DNA of 35,807 bases from Russula earlei (lineage: Eukaryota; Basidiomycota; Agaricomycetes; Russulales; Russulaceae). The stretch is from the NCBI GenBank assembly GCA_025769875.1, contig JAGFNK010000530.1, positions 1 to 35,807 on the forward strand. The letters are read 5' to 3'. The notes below the pieces were generated by a model, which was not told the origin of the DNA, did no database searches, and was given only the letters and a program-made list of their open reading frames with translations. Made by a program: the position numbers and the translations under genes. This document shows, in pieces, positions 1-10,068 of the stretch (positions are counted from its first letter, which is position 1; every line of letters begins with the position of its first letter).

Positions 1-599
1 CGTCGCCCACTGGCACACCTGTACATGAGGTTTGCACTGCAGTCGCGAAAAGGACATGCTTGTAATGTGATTTGAATTGTCCTCGGCGACAGCTCTTCAC
101 CCTTGATTTATATTTCAGGCCTGAGCCGTGCCTCACATTGTCGTGCCAATTCAGCTCATTCGCTCCCACAATATGACCAGTATGACGATACCGTACACAA
201 CACTTGGTCGAACATCACCCGATCATGGAGAATCACACTTCCGAATCTTCCACTGAATCGCGCTTTTCACCTATGTAAATGAACCTGAATCTCCTCACCC
301 TTCCATCCTCCACGACAGAGTCAGCAGGAACCCTGGAAAGCCAATTTCCGAAGGGCATCGCGTTTGCCCCGTAACCCGCGGGATAGACGGTACCAAAGCC
401 AATGAGACAGCGTCCCGCGGCGACGTCGACGGGCGTGAAGCGGGCGTGTCAGTGCCGGGGTTGGGACTTGCAACTCATAGAGGTGGAGCAACTTCCTTGC
501 GTTGGCGAAGGTAATCTCAACCAGAGCCGGTTGCTTCCCCTCCGCGTTGGACAGCACGACAATGCCGACGCCATCCGAGACGAAGGCAGAGGTGATCGT
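1..599 (-). pseudogene. C-terminal segment of a serine beta-lactamase-like hydrolase gene, cut off by a retrotransposon
   Basis: Read on the minus strand from 599, the translation gives a stretch beginning TSAFVSDG and continuing with VVLSNAEGKQP. This is the region of fungal beta-lactamase-related serine hydrolases that follows the last active-site motif. A tail at about 440-320 contains VYPAGYGANAMPF in one frame, the type of C-terminal segment seen in these proteins. The rest of the gene resumes at 5944, beyond the copia element. Positions 1 to about 320 look like eroded tail or flank with no open frame that I can place. CpG dinucleotides are frequent here, unlike the other half of the gene. 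The family assignment is by eye; the split by the element is seen directly. Confidence 0.7.
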
Positions 600-1403
600 T
601 GTTGGAGTGCAGCCTCAACGTCACGGTTTGGTCATACACTCACGTGGCGCGTGACGAACGCACGGACATGTATATAGTTCGTTTTTCGTTTATTTCCTGT
701 CCCTCAGTCTTCTACAATAAGACTGAGGTTAGTCACACTCTCGTTACCTGCGTACACAACTAATTGCACTTTTTGTAGCACTTGTTATAGGTCAGGATAC
801 CCACTTAGTGTAGTTTTCTACAATAAGACTGAGCACTCATTAGGCCCCTTTTACCAACCAAGAATTCTTGAATCTTGAACTTGAACTTGGATTTCGGGAT
901 TTTCCAGGTGTGACAGGTGTGACAGGTGTGATGTAAGTGACATAATAAACTAATATGAGTCTATTTCAAATATGAGTTATTTTTTGGTGTGATTTTCTGG
1001 GTTTACATGTGATATGTAAAATATTTTTTCTAATCCTTCCTTCCACTCCTTCCAAGTGGGGTATTGCAAGCATGTCATTAAGGCAGAATATGTGTCACCA
1101 ATGTGTGGGTGCACATCTTTGTGCACATTTTGTATGTGCAGCTCTGGTGAAAATGGGGCTGCAAGCACCCAGATGTTGAGCTTGAGTCGGACAAGTTTGA
1201 TGCTGACACATCATGTGTAACCCCATATATGCAAATATGCAAATGACAACATAAAAAAATGCATATTAATTTATTATATACATCATATCACTTACATCAC
1301 TCCTGTCACTCCTGTCACTCCCGGAAAATCCCAAAATCCAAGTCAAGTTCAAGATTCAAGAATTCTTGGTTGGTAAAAGGGGCCTTATAGACACATTCCT
1401 ACA
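600..1403 (+). repeat. 5' LTR of the copia element, interrupted by a nested MITE
   Basis: It aligns end to end with the 3' LTR at 5680-5938 once 545 bases (MITE plus one target duplication) are removed, leaving 259 bp. A TATA-like tatata at about 671 and a short hairpin (CTCAGTCTT...AAGACTGAG, about 703-727) lie in both copies. By hand alignment the two LTRs differ at 17 positions, all transitions. This copy keeps more CpG sites than the 3' one. The internal region starts at 1404; I could not assign the primer-binding tRNA. Confidence 0.93.
843..1384. mobile_element. PIF/Harbinger-like MITE (542 bp) nested in the 5' LTR
   Basis: The ends are inverted repeats of roughly 110 bp starting GGCCCCTTTTACC. 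The left arm runs from 843 and its reverse complement ends at 1384. The trinucleotide TTA is duplicated on each side (840-842 and 1385-1387), and the intact 3' LTR has a single TTA at the matching point. Three-base TTA/TWA duplications with GGC-type ends are typical of PIF/Harbinger transposons and their Tourist-like MITEs. The arms contain a short tandem repeat of about nine bases (gtgacaggt-like, about 908-930). No transposase is encoded, so movement would have needed an autonomous relative. The superfamily assignment is inference from the duplication and ends. Confidence 0.88.
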
Positions 1404-1480
1404 GATTATGAGACCTGGTTGTCTCTAAACAAGCCAAATAACTACATGCACCCAGAATTTCAAAACATCACAACATAGTA

Positions 1481-4400
1481 ATGGCATGGGGCATCAGCAC
1501 GTCCTCGCCACAAGGTGGAAACGCCTCCTCAGGAGCCGCAACATTGAGCCAAACAGCCACTGCATGACACTATGATGTCCCTTTTCTTGACAACGAAGGG
1601 GTCAAGTTTATGTTCTGGAAGCACCACATTCAAATGGTTCTCGAACTCCGAGAGCTCTGGACAGTAGTAGATGGCACATACACCAAGCCAGACCAAAGTG
1701 CAGACCCCACTGCCTTTGATGACTGGTCATACCAAGACCAAGAGGCGCACATGCAAATCTCCCTCACCATATCAGACGAGCCACTAAGCGCCGTCCTCAG
1801 AATCAATAATGCTAAAGGTTGCTGGGAAAAGTTATGTGCCCGCTATGAAGGAAAGGGTGAACAACGCATGGCACACTTAATGGAGGAGTTGCTTCAGACC
1901 ACGCTCTCCGAAGATGAACCACTCGACCCTCAAATCAGTAAACTCATACATGCCTCTTGCACCCTTGCAAACCTCAGCTTTCCACTTGAAAACAAATTCC
2001 TTGCATATGTCATCATATTAGCCTTACCCGAATCCATGTTGACCCTCAGGACGATCTTATACTCCATCAAAACTGATGAGATCTCAACTAACATTGTCAC
2101 ATCCCAAATCCTCAGTGAGGAGCAACGCCACGTGCACGCGTCGGGGATCAGTGCCACCACCTTCTTTGCCAAAGCAGCCAAGAAAGCAAACAGGAAGAAT
2201 AAACAAGGAGACAAGTCCAAGAAACATTGTACACACTGCAACTTCCACGGTCATGATGTAAAGGAGTGCTGAAAATTGAAGAAGGAGCAGGAGGCGAAGG
2301 GGGCGTCGACCACCTCCACAGGTGCAAAGCCATCCACGACCGTGAAGATTGCAGTTGCAGACCCTAGCGAGGGCATGGTACAACTATTCAGTGCCATTGC
2401 CGCTGACCCCTCACCATGTGGCAACGAAGCATTCACTTTCTGAGCGCATCACAACTCGTCCACCCAGCATCACTGGATAGTCGATTCCGGTGCATTGTGC
2501 ACCATGAGCTGCAACCGCAGCTGGTTCTCATCATTCACTGCCCTCACACCCCCTACTCACATTATGCTTGGAGACAACAGCACCATCCTCACCACCGGTG
2601 TTGGACACATTCCCGTCCATATGCACGCCAACGGAACATGGCACAACGCCATCCTGCAAGATGTTCTTTTCATCCCTGACCTCAATGGCAATCTCTTATC
2701 AGTCACTCACCTCATGAAGTGTGGCGCTGACATCTGATTCACTGGAAATGGTTGCCAACTTCTCAATCAGCGAGGGGTCCTCACATGTGATGGGTACCTA
2801 CAAAGGAATCTATATGTGATGGATATGAAAACAGCTGTCCCGGAAACAGCATACATGATGCATGTCGATGATTTCCTGGCTGAAGGCAAGAACGTGCAAG
2901 CCACGGATGAGCACACCCTCATCGCTCACAGCACGGCCTCTAAGGCTGACGTCGAGACCTGGCACCACCACCTAGGCCACCTAAACATCAATACCATGCT
3001 ACACATGGCCAGAAAGGGCATGGTCAAGGGTATGGAAATCACTGGCACTGCACCACCCCCTGTGAACCCTGCCTCAAAGGCAAGCAAACATGCCATGAAA
3101 TCCAGAGGTTGACCAACATGTGTGCTGTCACAGTACTTGGCTGCATGTTCTCCAACATCTGTGGCAAAATATCCACTCACTCACACCAAGGCTTTGAGTA
3201 CTTCATCACTTTCATTGACAATCACTCTCGGAAGGTGTTTGTTGAGGGATTGTGCCACAAGAGCGATGTTGTGCATCACCTGAAGGCATTCATCACCCAT
3301 GCCAAACTTGAAACCGGCCAGCACATGAAGGTCCTCTGCAGCGATGGAGGGGGCGAATACACGGGCAATGAGATCACCAAGTACCTTGAGGGAAAAGGTA
3401 TCAAACAGGAGCTCATGGTGCCCCACACCCCACAGCATAATGGTATGGCCAAACACATGAATCGGATGCTCCTCGACAAGGTCCGTGCGATGCTGACTGA
3501 TGCTGACTTACCAGAATCATTCTGGTCTGCTGCTCTCAAGTACGCGGTCCTTCTGCACACTGTCACACCCACGTGTGCCCTCAACAACTCCACCCCTGAG
3601 GAGGCCTGGAGCGGGAACAAACCCAACGTCTCCCACCTTTGCGTTTTCAGTTCCCATGCATTTGTCCACATCCCAGACAAGAAACGCACCAAATTGGCTG
3701 CTAAGTCCTTAGTGTGCATTTTCCTTGGGTACTCGTGAACTCACAAGGCTTACCACTTAATGCATCACCCCATGCATCACCTTCTGGAGTCCCACCACAT
3801 CATTTTTGATGAAGGGGGCCCACCAACTCAGTCCCAGTCCTTTGAATGCGTTATCATCCAACATGATGATGCAGGGACGGCAACAGTGTCCATAGACACA
3901 CCTCCTCCTAAACAGCACCTGTCCGACTCTCAATCAGAAAGTGAAACAGAGATTGAAAACACACTCATCCCACACCCATCTGCCCTGCCTGAACCAGCCA
4001 ACATCCGGCCTAAATGCACAGTCCACGCACCAGTCTGCGATGATGATCCTTGCTACACAGTTACCTCATATGGCTCACAAAAACGCAACATTGAATGTGT
4101 TAACATGGCCCAAACCACCATAACTGACGACCCACACACTTACGTGCAAGCCATGGCCCGACCTGATGCAGCTGAGTGGGAAGTCGCGTGTGAGGAAGAG
4201 TGCCGCTCGTTTGAGCACATGGGCATGTATGAGGTTGCCCCACATCCCAAAGACCGCAAGGTTGTCGGGAGCAAATGGGTTTTTTGCATCAAGCGAGGAC
4301 CTGATGGCTCCATACAGAAATACAAAGCCTGCATCGTTGCACAGGGCTTCATGCAAATTGAGGGCATCAATTATGACAAGACCTTCGCACCTGTCACTAA

Positions 4401-5672
4401 GTTCACCTCCTTGCATGTGATACTGGCCCTCACCACTGAATGAAATCTAGAGGTCCACCAAATGGACATAAAGTCAGCATACCTCAATGGGGAACTCAAA
4501 GAGGAGATCTTCATGGAACCTCCCCCCAGTTTTGACATTCCCCAAGGCATGGTATTGCGTCTAATCAAAGCTCTCTATGGCACAAAGCAGGGTGCATGCG
4601 TTTGGTATGAGGATATCCATGACAAGCTCAGTGCCATGGGTTACCAACACACTGACGCCAACCACACCATTTTCACCTGAATGTGTGATGGAGACATCTC
4701 CATCATCGCATTATATGTTGATGATATCACTATGGTATCAAATTCTATTGAAACTATCAACCAAGACAAATCAGCCTTGAAACAACACTACGAGATGACT
4801 GATTTAGGTGAAATATCCTGGATCCTTGGCATGCACATCACTCGGGATTGCAATGCAGGCTGGATTGCCCTCTCCCAAGAAAAATACATAATTGAAACCC
4901 TGGAGAGGCATGGGAAATCTAACATGCACCCGATCAGCACACCCACCCTCGCAAATGAGCATCTCACTAAACTCACCTCCCCTGAAATCGACATAAAGTC
5001 GTATCAGAGTGCCATCGGCGCACTGATGTACCCGATGCTCGGCACACGCCCTGACCTCGCATACACAGTCACAGCCCTCGGGCGACATGCCGTGAACCCA
5101 GGTCCTGAGCACCAACACGCCCTTGATTGCACGTTCCGATACCTCCGAGCCACCAGTAGCAGCCAACTTGTCTTCCAATGTGGAACCCCTGGTGGTACTA
5201 TACTGCATGGTTTCGCAGATGCAGACTGGGCAAGCGATGTTAATGATCGCAAGTCCCTGTCCGGCTTCATGTTCATGCTTGGAGGGGGCACAATCAGCTG
5301 GAGCTCCAAGAAACAGACTCTGTGGCTCTCTTGAGCACTGAGGCGGAATACATTGCCACTGCCCATGCCACAAAGGAGCTAATCTGGCTCAGACGTCTGT
5401 TAAGTGAGCTAGGAATAGACACTCACCCCCCAACAATTCTTCATGTGGACAACCAATCTGCAATCACCATTGCACACAACCCCAAATTCCATGACCGGAC
5501 CAAACACATCAAAGTCCAGCACCACTTCTTGCAACACAAAGTCAAGAGCGAAGAAATCTGCCTTCAGTATATTCCTACTGAGGACCAGGTTGCTGACATT
5601 TTGACCAAAGGCCTCACATGTGAGAAGCATGATAAGTTTTCAGATGAGATGGGATTGCACCACGCAGGCTGA
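1481..5672 (+). pseudogene. Gag-Pol polyprotein of the copia element, broken by stops and frameshifts
   Basis: An in-frame ATG at 1481 opens one reading frame that runs to about 3050, shifts by one base, runs to about 5315, shifts again and ends at 5672. Gag (about 1481-2440) ends with a CX2CX4HX4C zinc knuckle at 2229-2270. The protease motif WIVDSGA lies at about 2474. The gag-pre-integrase motif (WHHHLGHL) is near 2960. The integrase core runs about 3190-3700. Reverse transcriptase has QMDIKSAYLNG near 4460 and YVDD at about 4714. RNase H has STEAEYIA near 5330. In-frame stops are all TGA, at 1565, 2270, 2441, 2735, 3736, 4441 and 4678. The third integrase catalytic residue, normally Glu in an NGxAERxNR context, reads Lys here (MAKHMNR). 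Confidence 0.93.
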
Positions 5673-5679
5673 GGGGGCA
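5671..5679 (+). other. Polypurine tract of the copia element
   Basis: The purine-rich GAGGGGGCA lies immediately before the TGTTGG start of the 3' LTR. That is where plus-strand DNA synthesis is primed in LTR retrotransposons. Confidence 0.75.
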
Positions 5680-5938
5680 TGTTGGAGTGCAGCCTCAGCA
5701 TCATGGTTTGGTCATACACTCACGTGGTGCATGATGAATGCACGGACATGTATATAGTTTGTTTTTCATTTATTTCCCATCCCTCAGTCTTCTACAATAA
5801 GACTGAGGTTAGTCACACTCTTGTTACCTACGTACACAACTAATTGCACTTTTTGTAGCACTTGTTATAGGTCAGGATACCCACTTAGTGTAGTCTTCTA
5901 CAATAAGACTGAGCACTCGTTATAGACATGTTCCTACA
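5680..5938 (+). repeat. 3' LTR of the copia element
   Basis: This 259-bp copy is uninterrupted and gives the empty-site reference for the MITE in the 5' LTR. It has lost many CpG sites that the 5' LTR keeps (CG in the 5' copy, TG or CA here). Two CpG sites appear to have decayed on opposite strands in the two copies: CTG versus CCA, and CACA versus CATG. Confidence 0.95.
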
Positions 5939-5943
5939 ATTGT

Positions 5944-7960
5944 TGTTACTCCAGGCACATTGCTGGGATGGAGAATGACCTAAATATATGTCACATGCCA
6001 GCTCGTGATCTGATCAGAAATGGTGATTGGGTATGCCAACTCACGTACCCAGAGGAGGAAAATACACACCACCCAAGCTGGTAGCCAATGACCGAGCGAT
6101 CTGGTTGGTCCCACGGATTTCCAATGATGATGCTGTGCGCGGAGGACACCTGTTTGAGAGCATCTCTTGAGACATCAGTAAACTGGCAAATTAGATTCCA
6201 GGTTTTCACTGGTTTTCATTGGTTTCCAGGTTTCTGGGAACTTGAAACCCAGAAACTCAGAAACCTATACTACTCAACTCAGATCTACCATTATTCACAC
6301 ACAAGCATTACTGGCAACCATTACAAGTCCTTCTCAGCCATGTAGATCATGTGAGCAGGAGGTGCTGGAGGGCCATCCTGGAGCATGGCAATGATGATGA
6401 TGCTGTAGATCAGTCAATGTTATCTGCCTGTTGTGAAGACTTGTACATTCCACAAAGCCCTTAGAATAGTGTTTAATCAGGGCTCACGTTTGATTACTTG
6501 CCTTTCCTTATAGATTCTATGCCTTCATGTCTAGTTCCTATCTTGCAGCACCATTAGAAATTGTATATTATAGGACCTAGATCTGAAGTTACATAGGTTC
6601 CAGTAGGTTTCCTAGGTTTCCATCCCAGACTGTCTGGCCAGGTTTCTGAGGAAATGGACCTGGGTTTCCAAGTGTCTAACTCTCCAGGTTTTAGCTGGTT
6701 TCTCAACTTGAGAAACCTCTGGAAACTGAGAGGCACAATTACTGATGGATGATACTGTAGTTTCATTTGTGCCAAGATCTACACCATCATTCAGACATAA
6801 TTTTAACCAAGACATCTTTCATTTGGCATCAGTCTTAATCCCTTGCTTTCTCCACCCACATAGGATGGACCAATTCATCAATATTAGATATAACACCTCC
6901 AGCACTGGCAAGTGTTCCAGTTTGCTTTCCCTTCAATCATGGAGGCATGCGTTGTCCATAGGAAGTCTATGTCTCACTTGCTTGGCCAGTCTGAAGAGTC
7001 AATGGAATATGTAGACCGCACCATATTCAACGGCTTTAAAATATGATTCTTGACAAAGTTGGTGAAGTGTAAGCCAGATAATGTTGTGACCACTTGTGCA
7101 CCAACCACATGCATCTGCCCTCCTCCCCTGGGTCCACATAAGAGATGTATGAGAAATAATGGCAGACCTGATTGTAATAATGAAACTTTCCATGAAGCTC
7201 ATGCAAAGAGCGCAAATTTTTGGTGATGTCAAGAGCTGTATCATTTTGCTTGTAGCTAAGATCATGACTGTTGAACAGAGAAGAGCTGTTTGGGAGCTCC
7301 CTGGTAGCCACGGACCAAAATGGTCACAACTCACCTTGACATGCCAGATTCATGGGCCACAATATCGATCAAGTTTGCCTTCTGGCTTTCCCATGGATCA
7401 GAGAGCTCCCAATCTCCTGGTAGGATATCTGCCAGCTTAGTCTGCCAGCTCAGTGTGGATAAACCTGTCAGAAGGGCTGTGGTATTGTGGCCCTGGGCAA
7501 AATCATCAATTACTATCCCCAGTGCAGCACCGAGGAAAGCCTTTGAGCAAGAGCTAATGTTGAATAATGTCTAGAAAATGAGATATGAATACAGGACATA
7601 TTGGGGATCAGCCATTCCTTCTTTTTGTCAAAAGCATGACATACATCCATGGTGACTGCAGAGCCATCTTCCGATCTCCTTACCCAGGTTCCAAGTTCAG
7701 TTTGACTATACTTGTAAACAATTGCCAGTGCCTGACCAGGTATCTGGTGCACATTGGTGATTCCTTGGATGACTTTCAAAGACTTGGGTGTAAAATTGCA
7801 GTAGAGGTTTCAGAAGCACCAAAGCAAGTGCTGGTTGCTAGCTGCGAGGTAGGCGACAAGGTTGTCGCGACAAAGAGTCATGGCAAGGACAATCCTTTTC
7901 AGGCTGAACCTTATCAGTGATTGAAATCCTTGTTCAAGGTTAAAGAAAGGGTAGCCTTGG
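5944..7960 (-). pseudogene. Main body of the split serine beta-lactamase-like hydrolase gene
   Basis: Minus-strand frames from about 7,830 downward give, in order: an N-terminal stretch (VIQGI, then ELGTWVRRSEDG); a GT-AG intron ending ...CTAG just before 7570; TLFNISSCSKAF carrying the catalytic Ser-x-x-Lys (about 7541-7555); ILPGDWELSDPW; IDIVAHESGM; and a YYN motif near 7190. These are the landmarks of class C beta-lactamase/DD-peptidase-related hydrolases (LACTB type), which are common in fungi with unknown substrates. The gene then carries a ~530-bp repeat (6197-6730), several frame changes, and the copia insertion at 5943. The C-terminal part continues at 599. The DNA is CpG-poor compared with the paralogous copy at 24,380-26,320. 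Confidence 0.82.
6197..6730. repeat. GGTTTC-rich repeat element, copy 1
   Basis: Both ends are crowded with GGTTTC/GAAACC words that form local inverted repeats, and the middle resembles copy 2 at 8953-9484. A middle stretch (about 6357-6465, plus strand) reads RCWRAILEHGNDDD, then later DLYIPQSP and stop; copy 2 has RRWHLALE and DLYIPESP at the matching place. The copy interrupts the hydrolase pseudogene, since the paralogue lacks it. It looks like a non-autonomous, fold-back-type transposon with a scrap of coding sequence. I could not fix a target duplication or a superfamily. Confidence 0.68.
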
Positions 7961-8952
7961 TTCCTACCGCCTATGTTTAATCATTACCAATTCACAATCC
8001 CCATGCGGATTAAGTCAAGTGAGCTGGTGGTTTCAGGCTGCCAGGGGCACATGCGGAGGAGCATGAAAGCGCAACACGGCACATCCCCGGGATCATTCTT
8101 GATCCCTTAAATTTTTTCCACTCCCCTCAGGGGAAAATACATTCTGCTGTGACCCTTCTCAGGCATTGTACGACCCACATTAAAACCAAAAATGTGCAAA
8201 AAGCAAGAACATTCCATATTGGCTCCATGACTCCGTATCCAAGAAAAATGCAAATGCGCAAGTCAATCGCACGCTCACACCAAAACCGGAACAAGTGCAT
8301 CAGCCACATAGAGAGGCAATGCGTTATTTCTGTTGAAGTCTGAAGTCCTTCCACTATACATTTTCATTACTGTTTTACTTCCGTTCCCAACTCCAAAAAA
8401 CTCCTAAAAAACACTCTCCTATTTTATTCCTTAAGTAACATACTTGTAAAACATAAAAAGTAGCCTCTTATTGCCTGCAAATGTATCATTGTCGTGTTCC
8501 TTGTTCTCAAAAAACCCCTGGCATGCACTTCAAAAACAAAGTCCCCTTCTCATACTCTACCACCACTCTGCATTGTTTACACGCATCCCTGACCCTGTGC
8601 CGCGTCAACAGTCCATCAGCCCATCTTGCCCACTCACGTGTTCCCACCGCCTGAGTGTCATTTCTACACCATGAGCAGCCACATCATCCATACTGTACTG
8701 TATTGCTTACATTCAATGCACTGATTCCTTCTCCTGGAGTGCATGATGCCATACATAACATCTTTACTTTTAGGCAACGGATGAGACAGCACTTTGCCCT
8801 CATTCTGGCCCCCAAGCGATGCTCTGAGTGACATGCTCGCAATTCCGGATACACAATGAAGACAGAACATGGATCGGGGAGGATGGATATGCACTGGTCA
8901 CAATGAAAACAAATTTCTTATGTGGGTACATCCGCAAACCACCAAAAAAATT
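7961..8952. other. Gene-free, CpG-poor stretch
   Basis: I find no gene or RNA here. Reading frames are short with no recognisable motif. The sequence is AT-richer and CpG-poor, like the decayed pseudogene next to it, so it is probably old transposon-derived or upstream pseudogene DNA. Confidence 0.5.
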
Positions 8953-9484
8953 CCTGGGTTTTCATTGGTTTCCACTGGTTTCCCAGTTTCCGGAAACCAA
9001 AAACCCAGAAACTGGGAAACCTGGTAGACATCATGAAGCACACTGGAAAACAATGTTTTCTATAGTCACATCAACCGTCTGAGTGAGCGACGCTGGCACC
9101 TTGCACTGGAATGTGCAGACAACAATGGTGACGATGAATCCCTTCATTGTGCTGATGCCTCAATGATATCTGCATTCCATGCTGATCTGTATATACCTGA
9201 GAGTCCCCTCAAGGCTTAGATCTGTACCAGCTCGAATCGACTTCCAATTACAAGTAGAAACGATGTATACCCTATTTCTGACCATTTTCAGTGATTTTTT
9301 TCCTACTATACTATAGTTCTACCAGTTTCCATACTTTCAACAGGTTTCTGTTAGTTTCTTAGGTTTCCATTAAAGATACTCTCAGGTTGTTTCCGGGAAA
9401 CCAGACATGGGTTTCCCAGTCTCCCGGTTTCCCGGTTTCTGCTGGTTTTTTTTGGTTTCCTGAGGTGAGAAACCGACGGAAACT
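8953..9484. repeat. GGTTTC-rich repeat element, copy 2
   Basis: Same family as 6197-6730: GGTTTC-rich ends forming hairpins (the left end folds on itself around 8975-9015), a similar length of about 530 bp, and a related core. The core (about 9080-9220) reads RRWHLALE, then ISAFHADLYIPESP and stop on the plus strand. The shared peptide-level similarity suggests that the core descends from a real coding exon, possibly the end of a transposase. I do not recognise the protein. Confidence 0.65.
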
Positions 9485-10068
9485 AAAATCCTAACACGTA
9501 TTTTTGCATTGTCTCTTGACTAAGTTTGCTTTCATGGGACCAGCATGTAACCGAGTGCGAAATTGAAGTGATGAACACCATCAAGCGCACGACGATGATA
9601 CCTTCTTCAAGGCGTGATCTCAGCCATATAAGACATCACTTGGCGATCTGGTCTTGCTGCCAGATATACCGCGCTCTCGCAAGATTCACGCTATCGGGAT
9701 CAAGTCGGGCCAACGTGGGACACTCTGTAACGCTCAATTCAGAAAAAAGCGGATCGATCAGAGCCACGCCTTCGCCTTCTCGTGGAACTGAGTTCAACGA
9801 ATGTGCGTTCGGGAAACCTTTTGATGACGCGCGAGAGACACAAAGTGAATCCGCGTGGCCTTCCGTAATCTCAAAAAAAAAAAAAAACAGGTACGGCTCT
9901 TACACAATGACACACTCACAAAGTCTACAGCCAGAAGACTGAATAAAAAAGTTTGCACTGACACGACACATCAAAAGGGATCGATGTCATTGTCCGGGCC
10001 GTTGGGGTCCGGCCATCGTCTCACCCCTTCTTTCAGGCTGACCTCTCATCCAGAGGTTCATTCTCTTC
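9485..10068. other. Intergenic region upstream of the 10,069 gene
   Basis: No gene is recognisable. CpG frequency returns to the level of the unique genes from about 9,530, marking the edge of the repeat-decayed block. A run of 15 A residues occupies 9873-9887; it could be a promoter poly(dA:dT) tract or an old retro-insertion tail. Confidence 0.45.

Larger units (their letters stand above)
600..5938 (+). mobile_element. Ty1/copia-type LTR retrotransposon, full length but inactivated
   Basis: The element is bounded by two 259-bp LTRs that begin TGTTGG and end CTACA. It is flanked by a 5-bp target duplication, atcgt at 595-599 and attgt at 5939-5943, which differs by one C/T. Inside is one Gag-Pol reading region in the order Gag, zinc knuckle, protease, integrase, reverse transcriptase, RNase H. 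Integrase before reverse transcriptase identifies Ty1/copia (Pseudoviridae-type) elements. It is inserted in a serine hydrolase gene read on the opposite strand. The coding region carries seven TGA stops and two frameshifts, so it cannot move on its own. A MITE is nested in its 5' LTR. Confidence 0.96.

Noticed and set aside
906..932. Short tandem repeats as a possible CRISPR-like array
   Set aside because: The units are about nine bases, lack spacers, and are mirrored in the MITE arms, so they belong to the transposon.
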